Assembly (NCBI RefSeq): GCF_037975445.1
Contig: NZ_CP150254.1
Span: 1,796,001 to 1,860,000 of the forward strand
Direction: 5' to 3'
DNA length: 64,000 nt
DNA from: Peribacillus sp. FSL P2-0133
Lineage (GTDB): Bacteria > Bacillota > Bacilli > Bacillales > DSM-1321
In this document: in pieces, positions 48,385 through 57,528 of the stretch
How the letters are laid out: each line of letters begins with the position of its first letter
Position numbering within the stretch: the first letter of the stretch is position 1
The notes under the pieces: model-generated
Told to the model about the DNA's origin: nothing
Seen by the model: the letters and a program-made list of their open reading frames with translations, nothing else
The model's database searches: none
Position numbers and translations under genes: made by a program

Positions 48385-48618
48385 ATGAAACAATCAGTAA
48401 ATATTCAAGATCAGTTTCTTAATCAATTACGTAAAGATGGTACGTATGTGACGGTATTTTTATTAAACGGTTTCCAGATTAGAGGACAAGTGAAAGGGTT
48501 CGATAATTTTACCGTTTTATTTGAATCAGAGGGTAAACAACAATTAGTCTATAAACATGCGATCTCTACATTTGCTCCACAACGTAATGTTCAGATTGAT
48601 TACGAAGTGAAGGAATAA
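48385..48618 (+). CDS. hfq: RNA chaperone Hfq
   Basis: 77 residues. Sm1 motif [27 protein letters not shown] and Sm2 YKHAISTF are typical of Gram-positive Hfq. Forms a hexameric ring binding sRNA and A-rich RNA; its role in bacilli is modest. The start has AGAGGAGG within the end of miaA. A terminator follows. Confidence 0.97.
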   Translation: MKQSVNIQDQFLNQLRKDGTYVTVFLLNGFQIRGQVKGFDNFTVLFESEGKQQLVYKHAISTFAPQRNVQIDYEVKE

Positions 48619-48635
48619 TCATATATATGAATGTG

Positions 48636-48671
48636 AAAAACAGGTTTAGCTTATAGCGACCTGTTTTTTTT
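48636..48671 (+). terminator. Terminator after hfq
   Basis: AAAAACAGGT / ACCTGTTTTT stem with a 13-base loop, then T's. Confidence 0.85.
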
Positions 48672-48803
48672 GCATGCACTTCTCTGTTCTTTTTCAAAGA
48701 ATCGATAATTTTACGTACCTGATTTGAATATATATTAAGGAACGGATTATTTTCCGGGAAACCGCAGGAAATGACATTATCCCTAATAAATTGGTGAACG
48801 GGA

Positions 48804-49001
48804 ATGGAGTTTGTCGAAACAAATCCTCCAATGAAAAAATCCTGTCAGAATAAGTCGCTTACCAGGCAGGGATGGGGCTTAATCTCGAAAAGAAATAAAC
48901 GAATTTTCCGATGGGTTAGTTTTGGCTATGCAGCATATGCCTATGACCATCATAAATCGAAAATTGTGGTGTTTGAGTTAGGGTCCAAGATGGAGAGGTG
49001 A
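48804..49001 (+). CDS. Small basic hypothetical protein (65 aa)
   Basis: Starts MEFVETNPPMKKSCQNK at an ATG 6 bases after GGTGA. It is rich in Lys/Arg with an aromatic stretch (RIFRWVSFGYAAYAYDHH). It lies directly before spoVK, the place where B. subtilis has small ymz genes, but no sequence match can be asserted. Its stop is 5 bases before the spoVK start, suggesting cotranscription. Confidence 0.45.
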   Translation: MEFVETNPPMKKSCQNKSLTRQGWGLISKRNKRIFRWVSFGYAAYAYDHHKSKIVVFELGSKMER

Positions 49002-49006
49002 ATGCA

Positions 49007-49963
49007 TTGGAACAACCGATCCGTATGAAAAATAACGGGCAAATCAATATTGTGTTTAATGCGGAAAACAGAAAAGCGCTACAAAAGGATCTGCCGATAA
49101 AAGAAATTTTGGTGCAGGAAATCCCCCACCAGCATGTGGCATTGAAAGAGATTGAAGATGAACTGAAATCGCTGGTCGGAATGGAAGAAATGAAACGGAT
49201 GATAAAAGAGATATATGCCTGGATTTACATCAATAAACAACGTGAGGCAAAGGGGCTGAAAACTGGCAGGCAAGCACTGCATATGATGTTTAAAGGAAAT
49301 CCCGGAACAGGGAAAACAACGGTTGCACGCTTAATCGGTAAGTTGTTTCAAAAAATGAATGTACTTTCGAAAGGGCATTTAATTGAGGCGGAGAGGGCAG
49401 ATTTGGTCGGGGAATACATTGGTCATACTGCCCAAAAAACAAGGGATTTAATTAAAAAGGCCATTGGCGGGATTCTATTTATTGATGAAGCCTATTCCTT
49501 GGGAAGAGGCGGCGAAAAAGATTTTGGAAAAGAAGCCATAGATACCCTTGTCAAGCATATGGAGGATCGGCAGCACGAATTCATTTTGATCCTTGCTGGA
49601 TATTCGAGGGAAATGGATTATTTCCTCAGCCTTAATCCTGGCCTTCATTCCAGGTTCCCGCTTGTTATTGATTTTCCGGATTATACGATTGAACAGTTAA
49701 TGGAAATAGCCGATCTGATGCTGCAGGAAAAGGAGTATCTAATGAATCGGGATGCCGAAAGGAAATTAAAAGAACATTTAATCATATTGCGTTCATTTCG
49801 GGGACCTATTTCATTTTCCAACGGACGTTATATCCGCAATGTACTTGAAAAGTCTATTAGGGCGCAGGCAATGCGGCTTTTACTGGAAGATTCATTTGAA
49901 AAATCCGATTTACTGACGCTTACCAGCCAAGATTTGATTTTCGAGGATGATGAGAAAGAATGA
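49007..49963 (+). CDS. spoVK: Stage V sporulation protein K (AAA+ ATPase)
   Basis: 318 residues. Single AAA+ module of the CbxX/CfxQ family made in the mother cell during sporulation and needed for spore maturation. Walker A GNPGTGKTT, Walker B ILFIDEAYSL, and sensor/arginine-finger region LHSRFPLVIDFPDYT are intact. The TTG at 49007 gives MEQPIRMKNNGQINI, the family start, 6 bases after GGAGAGGTG; the in-frame GTG at 48998 lies inside that site. Confidence 0.94.
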   Translation: MEQPIRMKNNGQINIVFNAENRKALQKDLPIKEILVQEIPHQHVALKEIEDELKSLVGMEEMKRMIKEIYAWIYINKQREAKGLKTGRQALHMMFKGNPGTGKTTVARLIGKLFQKMNVLSKGHLIEAERADLVGEYIGHTAQKTRDLIKKAIGGILFIDEAYSLGRGGEKDFGKEAIDTLVKHMEDRQHEFILILAGYSREMDYFLSLNPGLHSRFPLVIDFPDYTIEQLMEIADLMLQEKEYLMNRDAERKLKEHLIILRSFRGPISFSNGRYIRNVLEKSIRAQAMRLLLEDSFEKSDLLTLTSQDLIFEDDEKE

Positions 49964-49967
49964 CATG

Positions 49968-49997
49968 GAAAAGCCCGCCAAGATGGCGGGCTTTTCA
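49968..49997. terminator. Bidirectional terminator spoVK / TRIC
   Basis: GAAAAGCCCGCCA / TGGCGGGCTTTTC with a 3-base loop; it serves the converging genes. Confidence 0.9.
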
Positions 49998-50000
49998 AAT

Positions 50001-50609
50001 TTATGTTTTAGGCACCCATTTCTTATTAGGAAGATGCCAATTATTGGTGTAAGAAAGGACTCGCAATATCGTGATGACGGCAAAGAGCGAATAAAGCTGC
50101 CATGACTGGGATAATAAACCACTGCCTAAAGCCAAGCCTGCAATGATGGCCCATACTACGTAGATTTCTTTTCTGAAGACCAATGGCTTTCTTCCAGCTA
50201 GCACGTCACGGAGTATCCCGCCGCCGCATCCGGTTAATGCAGCTGATACAATGATGGCGCTTATTGGATGATTAAGTTCCACAGCATACATCGCCCCTTG
50301 GATGGCAAAGGCTGAAAGGCCAATGGCATCAGTGAGGTTTCCCCATCTGTCCCAGTGCTTTGAAAGGTTTGTAGGAAAAACAAAAACGATGGTGATGGAT
50401 ACTAAAGCGATGACAAAATAGAAACTTTGATCCCATAACGCTGAAACGGGGACACCGATCAACAGATTACGGATTGCCCCTCCGCCAAAGGCGGTTATGA
50501 TTCCTAAAATATAAACTCCTAAAATATCATACTCTTCTTCCATGGCGATGATGGTTCCGCTAATAGCGAATGCAATCGTACCTATGAAGCTTAATACTTC
50601 CCATGTCAT
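50001..50609 (-). CDS. TRIC (trimeric intracellular cation channel) family protein
   Basis: 202-residue membrane protein with seven hydrophobic segments in two repeats. Each repeat carries the glycine-rich kink GGGAIRNLL (about residue 43) or GCGGGILRDVLAG (about 127), the UPF0126/TRIC signature. Prokaryotic TRICs form potassium-permeable trimers. The start at 50609 follows GAGGGAC. It is the only - strand gene in this core stretch and is not part of the sporulation or hflX operons. B. subtilis YvgT is a relative. Confidence 0.88.
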   Translation of the reverse strand: MTWEVLSFIGTIAFAISGTIIAMEEEYDILGVYILGIITAFGGGAIRNLLIGVPVSALWDQSFYFVIALVSITIVFVFPTNLSKHWDRWGNLTDAIGLSAFAIQGAMYAVELNHPISAIIVSAALTGCGGGILRDVLAGRKPLVFRKEIYVVWAIIAGLALGSGLLSQSWQLYSLFAVITILRVLSYTNNWHLPNKKWVPKT

Positions 50610-50777
50610 ATGAATGTCCCTCTATGTCTTTTCGATTTTGATGGTAAGGCCAAATATGATTTTAGCATGTTATCGGAATTTTTAAAACGGTTAAAAGCTT
50701 CGTTTTGAGGAAATTTTTATATATTCAATTTTTTTGTTATGATTAACTGAAATCTACCAGAAGGTGGTGCATGTGAT

Positions 50778-52031
50778 TTGGAAGAAGCAAAAAAGGAAAC
50801 GGCCGTGTTGATTGGGTGTCAAACAACTGAGGCTAATGAACGGTTCGAATATTCACTCGATGAACTGGCTTCTTTGGCGAAGACGGCGAATGGTGAGGTT
50901 TTAATGACCATCTCCCAGAAAAGGGAAAGTGTCGATCCGGCTACATATATAGGAAAAGGAAAAGTGGAGGAACTTCGGAATCTGGAAGAGGAGCTGGAGC
51001 CGGATTTATTTATCTTTAATGATGAACTATCCCCGAGCCAGATTCGGAACCTTTCGAAACAATTGGAGGCAAGGATCATTGACCGGACACAGCTAATATT
51101 GGATATCTTTGCTCAGCGGGCGAGATCCAGAGAAGGGAAGTTGCAAGTTGAACTTGCCCAGCTCCAATATTTATTGCCGCGTTTGGTCGGACAAGGGACG
51201 GCGATGTCCAGGCTAGGAGGCGGAATCGGCACCAGGGGACCAGGGGAGACGAAGCTGGAAAGCGACCGACGCCACATCCGTGGGAAAATAGATGAAATCA
51301 AGCAACAATTAAGTGGGATAGTGAAGCATCGTGAACGCTATCGTGATAGAAGGAAACGTAATAAGACATTTCAAATAGCACTTGTGGGATATACGAATGC
51401 AGGTAAATCAACGCTGTTCAACCGTTTGACAGAGGCGGATTCATACGAGGAGAACCAATTGTTCGCTACATTGGATCCCATGACACGAAAGGCGATTCTT
51501 CCTAGCGGATTTACCGTGCTGCTGACGGATACGGTTGGATTCATACAAGATTTGCCGACATCTTTAATTGCCGCATTCCGTTCTACCCTGGAAGAAGTGA
51601 AAGAAGCGGATCTGTTGCTTCATGTGGTCGATTCCTCAAGTACAGATTACTTTAATCATCAGAAAACGGTGCAGGATTTGCTAAATGACTTAGATGTCCC
51701 TTCCATTCCACAGCTAACGTTGTATAATAAGAAAGATAAGATTCACACTGATTTTGTCAGGTCAGCAAGTCGTGCTTCATTAATGATCAGTGCCTATGAA
51801 CAATCGGACCTGAATCAAATCATGGAAGAAATTGAAAAGTACGTGATTGAAGAAATGGTCCCGTATCATGTTTTCCTGCCGTCGAGTGAGGGTAAATTAT
51901 TATCACAGCTGAAAAATGAAACCATATTGCGCACGCTCTCCTTTAATGAAGAATCGGAAAGGTATGAATGCAAAGGTTTTTGTCTAGCTGATCATCCAAT
52001 AACCGGGCAGCTGGAGAAATATTCATTATAA
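50778..52031 (+). CDS. hflX: Ribosome-associated GTPase HflX
   Basis: 417 residues. Rescues or splits stalled ribosomes. The N-terminal HflX domain ([12 protein letters not shown]) includes the Gly-rich linker [17 protein letters not shown]. The G domain begins at about residue 200 with G1 [10 protein letters not shown]3 DTVGF and G4 YNKKD. The TTG at 50778 has AGAAGGTGG about 10 bases upstream. The downstream PLP gene follows after 12 bases, as ynbA-ynbB in B. subtilis. Confidence 0.94.
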   Translation: MEEAKKETAVLIGCQTTEANERFEYSLDELASLAKTANGEVLMTISQKRESVDPATYIGKGKVEELRNLEEELEPDLFIFNDELSPSQIRNLSKQLEARIIDRTQLILDIFAQRARSREGKLQVELAQLQYLLPRLVGQGTAMSRLGGGIGTRGPGETKLESDRRHIRGKIDEIKQQLSGIVKHRERYRDRRKRNKTFQIALVGYTNAGKSTLFNRLTEADSYEENQLFATLDPMTRKAILPSGFTVLLTDTVGFIQDLPTSLIAAFRSTLEEVKEADLLLHVVDSSSTDYFNHQKTVQDLLNDLDVPSIPQLTLYNKKDKIHTDFVRSASRASLMISAYEQSDLNQIMEEIEKYVIEEMVPYHVFLPSSEGKLLSQLKNETILRTLSFNEESERYECKGFCLADHPITGQLEKYSL

Positions 52032-52043
52032 AGGGGAATTTTG

Positions 52044-53312
52044 ATGTATCATCAGTTAACTAATGGAGAAGTGTTGAAAAGCATTGCCCAGGAAGTGGAA
52101 GCAATGATTTCTCCGTTACATAAGCAAGTGGACGAACGAATTGAAGAAAATCAATTCCGCGTATTACAAAGTTATCAAGCACATAGAGTGAGTGATTCCC
52201 ATTTCATCCCGACTACAGGGTATGGATACGACGATATTGGCCGCGATACGCTGGAATTGATATATGCAGATGTATTTGGAGCGGAAGCTGGATTGGTGCG
52301 CCCCCAAATTATTTCAGGCACACACGCCATCTCCACCGCTCTTTTCGGCATATTGCGCCCAGGGGATGAATTGTTATACATAACTGGAAAGCCGTATGAC
52401 ACTTTGGAAGAAATTGTGGGCATCCGGGGTTCGGGTATCGGATCTTTGCGTGATTTTCAGATCAGCTATAAGGCCGTTCCGTTAGAGGAAACTGGAACCG
52501 TTGATTTCGAAGCTGTCAAACAAGCCATCCAACCAAATACGAAGATGATCGGTATACAACGGTCAAAAGGGTATGCTACACGTCCTTCCTTTACGATTGA
52601 TGAAATAAGGGAAATGATTTCTTTTGTAAAAGACATTAACCCTGAAATCGTCGTGTTCGTGGACAACTGTTATGGAGAGTTTGTTGAGACACAAGAACCA
52701 TGTCACGTCGGAGCGGATTTAATGGCAGGTTCACTCATTAAAAACCCCGGTGGCGGGATTGTGAAGACCGGAGGATACATTGTTGGTAAAAAGGACTTGG
52801 TTGAAGCTTGTTCCTATCGGTTAACATCACCAGGAATAGGGGCTGAAGCAGGTGCGTCGCTTTATAGTCTGCAGGAAATGTACCAAGGGTTCTTCCTTGC
52901 TCCACATGTCGTGGGCCAAGCTGTTAAAGGAGCCATATTCACAGCTGCCTTTTTAGAAAAACTCGGTATGAATACATCTCCTAAATGGGATGCGAAGCGA
53001 ACTGACCTGATTCAATCCGTCCAATTTAATGACCGGGATAAGATGGTCGCCTTCTGTCAGGCCATCCAATATGCATCACCAATCAATTCACATGTGACAC
53101 CATATCCTGCCTATATGCCAGGATATGAAGACGATGTAATCATGGCAGCGGGCACCTTTATACAGGGGGCCAGCATTGAACTTACGGCAGATGGTCCGAC
53201 AAGGGCTCCATATGTTGCCTACGTTCAAGGCGGATTGACATACGCCCATGTTAAAGTAGCTGTATTGACTGCTGTGAATGCGCTAATGGACAAAAAGCTG
53301 ATTCAATTGTAA
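52044..53312 (+). CDS. ynbB: Methionine gamma-lyase-family PLP enzyme (YnbB, aluminium-resistance type)
   Basis: 422 residues. Fold type I PLP enzyme of the aluminium-resistance/cystathionine lyase-related group. Conserved stretches: RPQIISGTHAIS, FVDNCYGEFVE, and the Schiff-base lysine probably in SLIKNPGGGIVKTGGYIVG. Substrate and physiological role are not established; the old aluminium-resistance name reflects homology only. The ATG at 52044 follows AAGGGGA with 6 bases; a TTG at 52041 is in frame but too close. It is always found near hflX and glnRA in bacilli. Confidence 0.88.
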   Translation: MYHQLTNGEVLKSIAQEVEAMISPLHKQVDERIEENQFRVLQSYQAHRVSDSHFIPTTGYGYDDIGRDTLELIYADVFGAEAGLVRPQIISGTHAISTALFGILRPGDELLYITGKPYDTLEEIVGIRGSGIGSLRDFQISYKAVPLEETGTVDFEAVKQAIQPNTKMIGIQRSKGYATRPSFTIDEIREMISFVKDINPEIVVFVDNCYGEFVETQEPCHVGADLMAGSLIKNPGGGIVKTGGYIVGKKDLVEACSYRLTSPGIGAEAGASLYSLQEMYQGFFLAPHVVGQAVKGAIFTAAFLEKLGMNTSPKWDAKRTDLIQSVQFNDRDKMVAFCQAIQYASPINSHVTPYPAYMPGYEDDVIMAAGTFIQGASIELTADGPTRAPYVAYVQGGLTYAHVKVAVLTAVNALMDKKLIQL

Positions 53313-53434
53313 ATGAAACTAAGTTAGGTATGTTATGGGAATCCAAATACAATTGGATTCCTGTAAAAGCAATAGTCATAATATTTGAGTAGTAATAAAT
53401 CATTTAATTTTTCTGAAAAAAACACGTCATAAAA

Positions 53435-53464
53435 TGTAACATGATATTGACAAGTTTAATAACA
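53435..53464. promoter_or_regulatory. GlnR operator region at the glnRA promoter
   Basis: TGACA-N7-TAACA at 53448-53464 fits the GlnR/TnrA consensus TGTNA-N7-TNACA with one mismatch. An adjoining TGTAA...TTGACA dyad (53435-53452) has a spacer one base too long. Both overlap the -35. Confidence 0.6.
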
Positions 53465-53475
53465 TGATATAAGAT
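53447..53475 (+). promoter_or_regulatory. glnRA promoter
   Basis: Perfect -35 TTGACA (53447-53452) and, 17 bases on, TAAGAT (53470-53475). A TATAAG two bases earlier is an alternative -10. Confidence 0.6.
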
Positions 53476-53507
53476 AATTTTAGATAAACAAAAGGAGGAT
53501 GCTAAGA

Positions 53508-53912
53508 ATGAGCGGCAACAACATTCGGCGTTCGATGCCTCTTTTTTCCATCGGAATCGTCATGCAGCTAACTGAGTTGTCTGCACGCCAAATTCGGTAT
53601 TACGAAGAGCATCAACTTATTACTCCTATGAGAACAGATGGAAATCGTCGGGTTTTTTCATTAAACGATATCGATCGACTGCTTGAGATTAAAGACTTAA
53701 TCGAACAAGGAGTCAATCTTGCCGGCATCAAAAAGATTTTCACTGTAAAGGAACAGAATTTACCTAAAACTCAAGAATTAGAACAAGCGGAAAAGATAAG
53801 ACAGGACCTTAGTGACGAGGAGCTTCGCAAGCTTCTGCGTGCCGAGCTTTTACAAGGAAGCAAGCATCGAACATCTCTTCGACAAGGGGATATGTCCCGT
53901 TTTTTCCAATAA
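53508..53912 (+). CDS. glnR: Nitrogen-metabolism repressor GlnR
   Basis: 134-residue MerR-family repressor of glnRA and other nitrogen genes, controlled by feedback-inhibited glutamine synthetase. The winged helix has [22 protein letters not shown]; a short coiled coil and a C-terminal tail ([10 protein letters not shown]) interacting with GlnA follow. The ATG at 53508 lies 9 bases after AAAGGAGG; an upstream ATG at 53499 abuts that site. It autoregulates through the operator overlapping its promoter. Confidence 0.97.
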   Translation: MSGNNIRRSMPLFSIGIVMQLTELSARQIRYYEEHQLITPMRTDGNRRVFSLNDIDRLLEIKDLIEQGVNLAGIKKIFTVKEQNLPKTQELEQAEKIRQDLSDEELRKLLRAELLQGSKHRTSLRQGDMSRFFQ

Positions 53913-53950
53913 AAATATGATTTATGAATGATTATTAGGGGGAATAGAAA

Positions 53951-55285
53951 TTGGCAAAGTTCACACGTGAAGACATCACTCGTTTAGCGAAAGAAGAAAA
54001 TGTTAAGTACATTCGTTTACAATTTACTGACATTTTAGGGACAATTAAAAACGTTGAAATCCCAGTCAGTCAATTAGAAAAAGCACTTGATAATAAAATG
54101 ATGTTTGACGGATCTTCCATTGAAGGATTCGTACGTATCGAAGAGTCTGATATGTACCTATATCCTGATTTAAATACATGGGTTATCTTCCCTTGGACTT
54201 CCGAAAAAGGTAAAGTTGCACGTTTAATCTGTGATATTTACAATACGGATGGAACACCTTTTGATGGAGATCCACGTGCAAACCTAAAACGTGTACTTGC
54301 AGAAGCAAGAGAAATGGGCTTCACAGATTTCAATCTTGGACCTGAACCTGAATTCTTCCTATTCAAACTGGATGCAGCAGGCGAGCCGACTCTAGAATTG
54401 AACGATAAAGGCGGATACTTTGACCTTGCACCTACTGACCTAGGAGAAAACTGCCGTCGTGATATCGTTCTTGAGCTTGAAGAAATGGGATTTGAAATCG
54501 AAGCATCCCACCATGAAGTAGCTCCAGGACAACATGAAATTGACTTTAAATATGCAGATGCAATTTCAGCTTGTGATAACATCCAAACATTTAAATTGGT
54601 TGTTAAAACGATTGCCCGTAAACATGGTTTACACGCAACATTCATGCCAAAACCATTGTTCGGTGTTAACGGATCTGGTATGCACTGTAACGTTTCTCTA
54701 TTCAAAGGCAACGAAAACGCATTTTATGATAAAGAAGGTAAATTGGAATTAAGTAAAACAGCTGAGCAATTTATCGCAGGTATCATTAAGCATGCTCCAA
54801 GCTTCACTGCGGTAACAAACCCAACTGTTAACTCATACAAACGTCTAGTTCCTGGTTACGAAGCTCCTTGTTATGTTGCATGGTCCGCTAAAAACCGTAG
54901 CCCACTAATCCGTATCCCAGCTTCACGCGGAGTAAGTACTCGCGTAGAGGTACGTAGTGTCGATCCAGCAGCAAACCCATACTTGGCACTTGCAGTTCTG
55001 CTAAAAGCTGGTCTTGACGGTATCAAGAACGACTTGACTCCTCCAGCTCCAGTTGACCGCAATATCTATGTAATGAATAAAGAAGAGCGTGAAGAAGTAG
55101 GTATCGTTGATCTACCAGCTACTTTATATGCTGCATTGGAAACATTAAAATCCGATGAAGTCATCAAAGAAGCATTAGGTGAACATTTACTTGAACACTT
55201 CGTCGAAGCAAAAGAAATCGAGTGGGATATGTTTAGAACACAAGTTCACCCATGGGAACGCGAACAATATATGTCAATGTATTAA
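53951..55285 (+). CDS. glnA: Glutamine synthetase, type I
   Basis: 444-residue dodecameric enzyme making glutamine from glutamate, ammonia and ATP, and partner of GlnR/TnrA in nitrogen sensing. Motifs: FDGSSIEGF, the ATP site [14 protein letters not shown], glutamate/metal region EPEFFLF and [12 protein letters not shown]; the latch arginine region is [13 protein letters not shown]. The TTG at 53951 follows AGGGGGAA. Its last 17 codons and terminator recur at 60489-60596 as a direct repeat, so the 3' end has been a recombination site. Confidence 0.97.
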   Translation: MAKFTREDITRLAKEENVKYIRLQFTDILGTIKNVEIPVSQLEKALDNKMMFDGSSIEGFVRIEESDMYLYPDLNTWVIFPWTSEKGKVARLICDIYNTDGTPFDGDPRANLKRVLAEAREMGFTDFNLGPEPEFFLFKLDAAGEPTLELNDKGGYFDLAPTDLGENCRRDIVLELEEMGFEIEASHHEVAPGQHEIDFKYADAISACDNIQTFKLVVKTIARKHGLHATFMPKPLFGVNGSGMHCNVSLFKGNENAFYDKEGKLELSKTAEQFIAGIIKHAPSFTAVTNPTVNSYKRLVPGYEAPCYVAWSAKNRSPLIRIPASRGVSTRVEVRSVDPAANPYLALAVLLKAGLDGIKNDLTPPAPVDRNIYVMNKEEREEVGIVDLPATLYAALETLKSDEVIKEALGEHLLEHFVEAKEIEWDMFRTQVHPWEREQYMSMY

Positions 55286-55336
55286 TCTTTAAAACCCTTG
55301 GCACCTTTGGTGTCAGGGGTTTTTTTATTTCGGGCA
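55229..55336 (+). repeat. Direct repeat copy 1: glnA 3' end plus terminator (attL-like)
   Basis: Begins ATGTTTAGAACACAAG inside glnA, runs through the stop codon and the terminator and ends at CGGGCA. It matches 60489-60596 with only 2 differences in 108 bases (A versus G within the GAACAATAT stretch, and G versus A in the last bases). Confidence 0.9.
55291..55330 (+). terminator. glnA terminator
   Basis: AAAACCCTTGGCACC / GGTGTCAGGGGTTTT stem with two mismatches, then TTTTTT. Confidence 0.88.
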
Positions 55337-55505
55337 TTCATTCATAAATACAAGAGAATTATCTGAACAAATCGGGAAAGTTATGTGGAATTTTGGTTTT
55401 CATCAAGGTACTGGTCCCGATGAATGGGATGAAGAAACAGGGATCTATCGGGACGCCAGAAGGTATCGGGGAAAATTATACAGAGACGATCTAGACACTT
55501 TATAA
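55337..55505 (+). pseudogene. 3' fragment of a phage tail/head-completion gene
   Basis: The frame is open from the repeat boundary and encodes HSFINTRELSEQIGK, then MWNFGFHQGTG, ending RRYRGKLYRDDLDTL. The coherent acidic/basic sequence with no start at the boundary suggests a phage gene cut at the junction; it directly precedes the major tail protein, as a tail-completion gene would. An internal ATG at 55383 would give 40 residues but has no ribosome site. The family assignment is tentative. Confidence 0.45.
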
Positions 55506-55543
55506 GGTGTCTTTTTTTATTATTCTAAATAGGAGTGATTAAT

Positions 55544-56170
55544 TTGGCAGAAGAGAAAAAAAGCTATAGAGCATCTACCGGTGTGAATGAATTTTATTAT
55601 GCGGTTTTAACAGATGACGATGACCATTCATTTACGGCTGGTGAAATTACCCGGATTAAATTTCTGCAAAATATTGAGGTAGAAATGCCGCAAGAAGCGA
55701 TGAGGGCCTATGGGGATAGTGGTACAGCTGAAATTGCTATTTCAGGTGGAAATGTAACAGTATCCACTCAATTTCACAAAGTACCCATTCAGGATAAGAA
55801 TATTTTATTTGGTCTAGAAACAGTGGACGGACTTTCGTCCATTGGCGGTGAGGATGTGCCACCTTATGTGGCAGCGGTATTTACTAAGACATTTGAGGAC
55901 GGTTCTAAAGAGTGGGTGGGGCTTACAAAAGGAATGTTCATGCGTTCTAAAATTTCCGGTAAAACCAAAGAAGAAAACAAAGAATTTGATAATGAAGAAG
56001 TCACTGGAGAATTTATGGAGCGTTATGTAGAAGGAACCGAATCTGAAAAATCAGTTCTTTTCGGAGCTGACAAAAAAGGTGAAACAGACAGCCGGGATTC
56101 TCTATTCCAAAAGATATTTGGCAAACCTTATCCAGGAACAACTGGAGAGCAAGGTGGTGTGGAAGGATAA
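55544..56170 (+). CDS. Phage major tail protein (phi13/TP901-1 type)
   Basis: 208 residues with the family architecture: TGVNEFYYAVLTDDD at the N terminus, an immunoglobulin-like beta fold, KTFEDGSKEWVGLTKGMF in the middle, and a Glu/Lys-rich C-terminal half (KTKEENKEFDNEEVTGEFMER). Forms the tube of siphophage tails. The TTG at 55544 has AGGAG 8 bases upstream; a GTG at 55535 overlaps that site. Tail assembly and tape-measure genes are missing downstream, so it is a stranded prophage remnant even though the frame is intact. Confidence 0.78.
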   Translation: MAEEKKSYRASTGVNEFYYAVLTDDDDHSFTAGEITRIKFLQNIEVEMPQEAMRAYGDSGTAEIAISGGNVTVSTQFHKVPIQDKNILFGLETVDGLSSIGGEDVPPYVAAVFTKTFEDGSKEWVGLTKGMFMRSKISGKTKEENKEFDNEEVTGEFMERYVEGTESEKSVLFGADKKGETDSRDSLFQKIFGKPYPGTTGEQGGVEG

Positions 56171-56172
56171 AG

Positions 56173-56195
56173 AGCAGGAATATTCCTGCTTTATC
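56173..56195 (+). terminator. Hairpin after the tail protein
   Basis: Perfect AGCAGGAA-ta-TTCCTGCT palindrome with a broken T-run after it. The rest of 56171-56438 shows no gene. Confidence 0.5.
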
Positions 56196-56438
56196 TTAAT
56201 TTTTCCTTTTAGTGAAGGTTCTAAAGAAACAATTTACTGTCCTAGACACTTCTTTCAACTGGTGAATTACTTTCATTAAAGGCTGTTTATTTAATGAAGT
56301 AAATCTTTTTGTATCTGGGTTCAATTTTGTAATTGGTAACCAAATGGAAATATTTGTTTTTATGTGAATAAGTCGAAAATATATAAGGGTGAACAAAACC
56401 TTGTATATTTTCGACTTGATGCAAAAGCACCAGTTTTA

Positions 56439-57155
56439 TCATTGACAACTGTACTTGAACTTAGGTTCTGTCTGAATATAAAAGGCATTTCTTACTTGTG
56501 CACTCCAATTTGCAAAGGCTGATCTCCATTCAGGAGTGTTAAAGAATTGATCAACAGTTTGAGTTTCAGAACGCCAAACTATAAATAGGTTGAGTGGGGC
56601 AATTCCTCCTGCCCAAATTCCATTATTTGCGTCAGTATCTTCTTCCCTAACTAATAATAAGGGTAGACCAAATTGAAAAGCCATTGAAGGTTCTACTTGT
56701 GAATAAACTGATCCTTCCCAGAACGGAGTGGATGGTGGAAGGGGTCCCTCATTAACGCCAACGGTCTTAATTTGAAAACGACGGAGGTTTACTGCTAACA
56801 TTCCATAGCTTGATGAAACTAACCGACGAATATCGGTTAAAATGGCTTCGGGATAACTTTCGCTTAAAGGTAATGTACGTGGAAAAAGCAAAGCATTCTC
56901 AATCTCAAAAATTAGACGGTTTAGAAACTGTTGTTGGTTATCATTTAAATGAGTTGTCGTACTTAAAAATATGGGAATACGATAAGCACGGTCAATACAC
57001 TCTTGGTGTGCCGATCCTATTTTTGCTTCATCTTTACGTAAAGAGCTATGCTCATTATTACTCACTTTCTCTTCATCTTTGCGTAAAGAGCTATGCTCAT
57101 TATTACTCACTTTCTCTTCATCCTTGCGTGAAGAGCTATCCTTATTTTTACTCAC
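56439..57155 (-). CDS. Protein with 15-residue N-terminal repeats and a possible NDT/TIR-like domain
   Basis: 238 residues. The first 45 are nearly three tandem copies of SSLRKDEEKVSNNEH (the first begins at the GTG start 57155, after AAGGTGAG). The body reads IPIFLSTTTHLNDNQQQFLN, then PRTLP, SSSYGMLAVNLR and VEPSMAFQFGLPLLLVREE. This order (strand with Ser/Thr, helix, later Gly-x-hydrophobic strand, conserved Glu, Gly-(L/K)-P) resembles nucleoside 2-deoxyribosyltransferase/TIR-like Rossmann folds used in signalling and anti-phage systems. That assignment is inference; no partner gene is adjacent. Confidence 0.6.
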   Translation of the reverse strand: MSKNKDSSSRKDEEKVSNNEHSSLRKDEEKVSNNEHSSLRKDEAKIGSAHQECIDRAYRIPIFLSTTTHLNDNQQQFLNRLIFEIENALLFPRTLPLSESYPEAILTDIRRLVSSSYGMLAVNLRRFQIKTVGVNEGPLPPSTPFWEGSVYSQVEPSMAFQFGLPLLLVREEDTDANNGIWAGGIAPLNLFIVWRSETQTVDQFFNTPEWRSAFANWSAQVRNAFYIQTEPKFKYSCQ

Positions 57156-57160
57156 TTTCT
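57020..57160. repeat. 45-bp in-frame tandem repeat
   Basis: Two nearly identical 45-bp units and a third diverged one (GTAAAGAGCTATGCTCATTA core), encoding the 15-residue repeats of the preceding gene. Confidence 0.85.
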
Positions 57161-57528
57161 CACCTTCTTTTTATTAATTCTTCATAGTTTATGTAGATTA
57201 GTTTTTAAAGAGCTTATCTCTACTAAATATAGGCGGTTTGCTGTTTTACAAATCAATTCTGCTGTAGACTCAGAAAGTTATCACCTATAGAGTATCCGAA
57301 ATTAATGATTGAATAAATTGGAAAATTGAGGGGGAGGTTAGAAACCTTCTTCAACTACCGGGTGCTTTAGTTCCATAGAGCATAAAAGAAGACCACAATG
57401 AGTGGTCTTTTTTATTTGTTCAAGAATCAACATTTCTCTAGCCCGAACTTATTTGGGAAGGAATTTTTTTCTGCCTTTAACAAGAACGCCTGTTCGTATA
57501 TAATAGATGTAAAGGAGGGATCTTACTG
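57156..57528 (+). other. Intergenic region upstream of the yolD-like gene
   Basis: 373 bases. It contains a short hairpin terminator at 57386-57413 (GACCAC / GTGGTC between A- and T-runs) and, near its end, the SOS box and -10 of the yolD-like gene. No gene was seen. Confidence 0.5.
57483..57504 (+). promoter_or_regulatory. LexA box and -10 of the yolD-like gene
   Basis: AGAAC-GCCT-GTTCG (57483-57496) fits the LexA operator CGAAC-N4-GTTCG with one mismatch. It is followed directly by TATAAT (57499-57504). The -35 is weak (TTTAAC). Confidence 0.7.
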
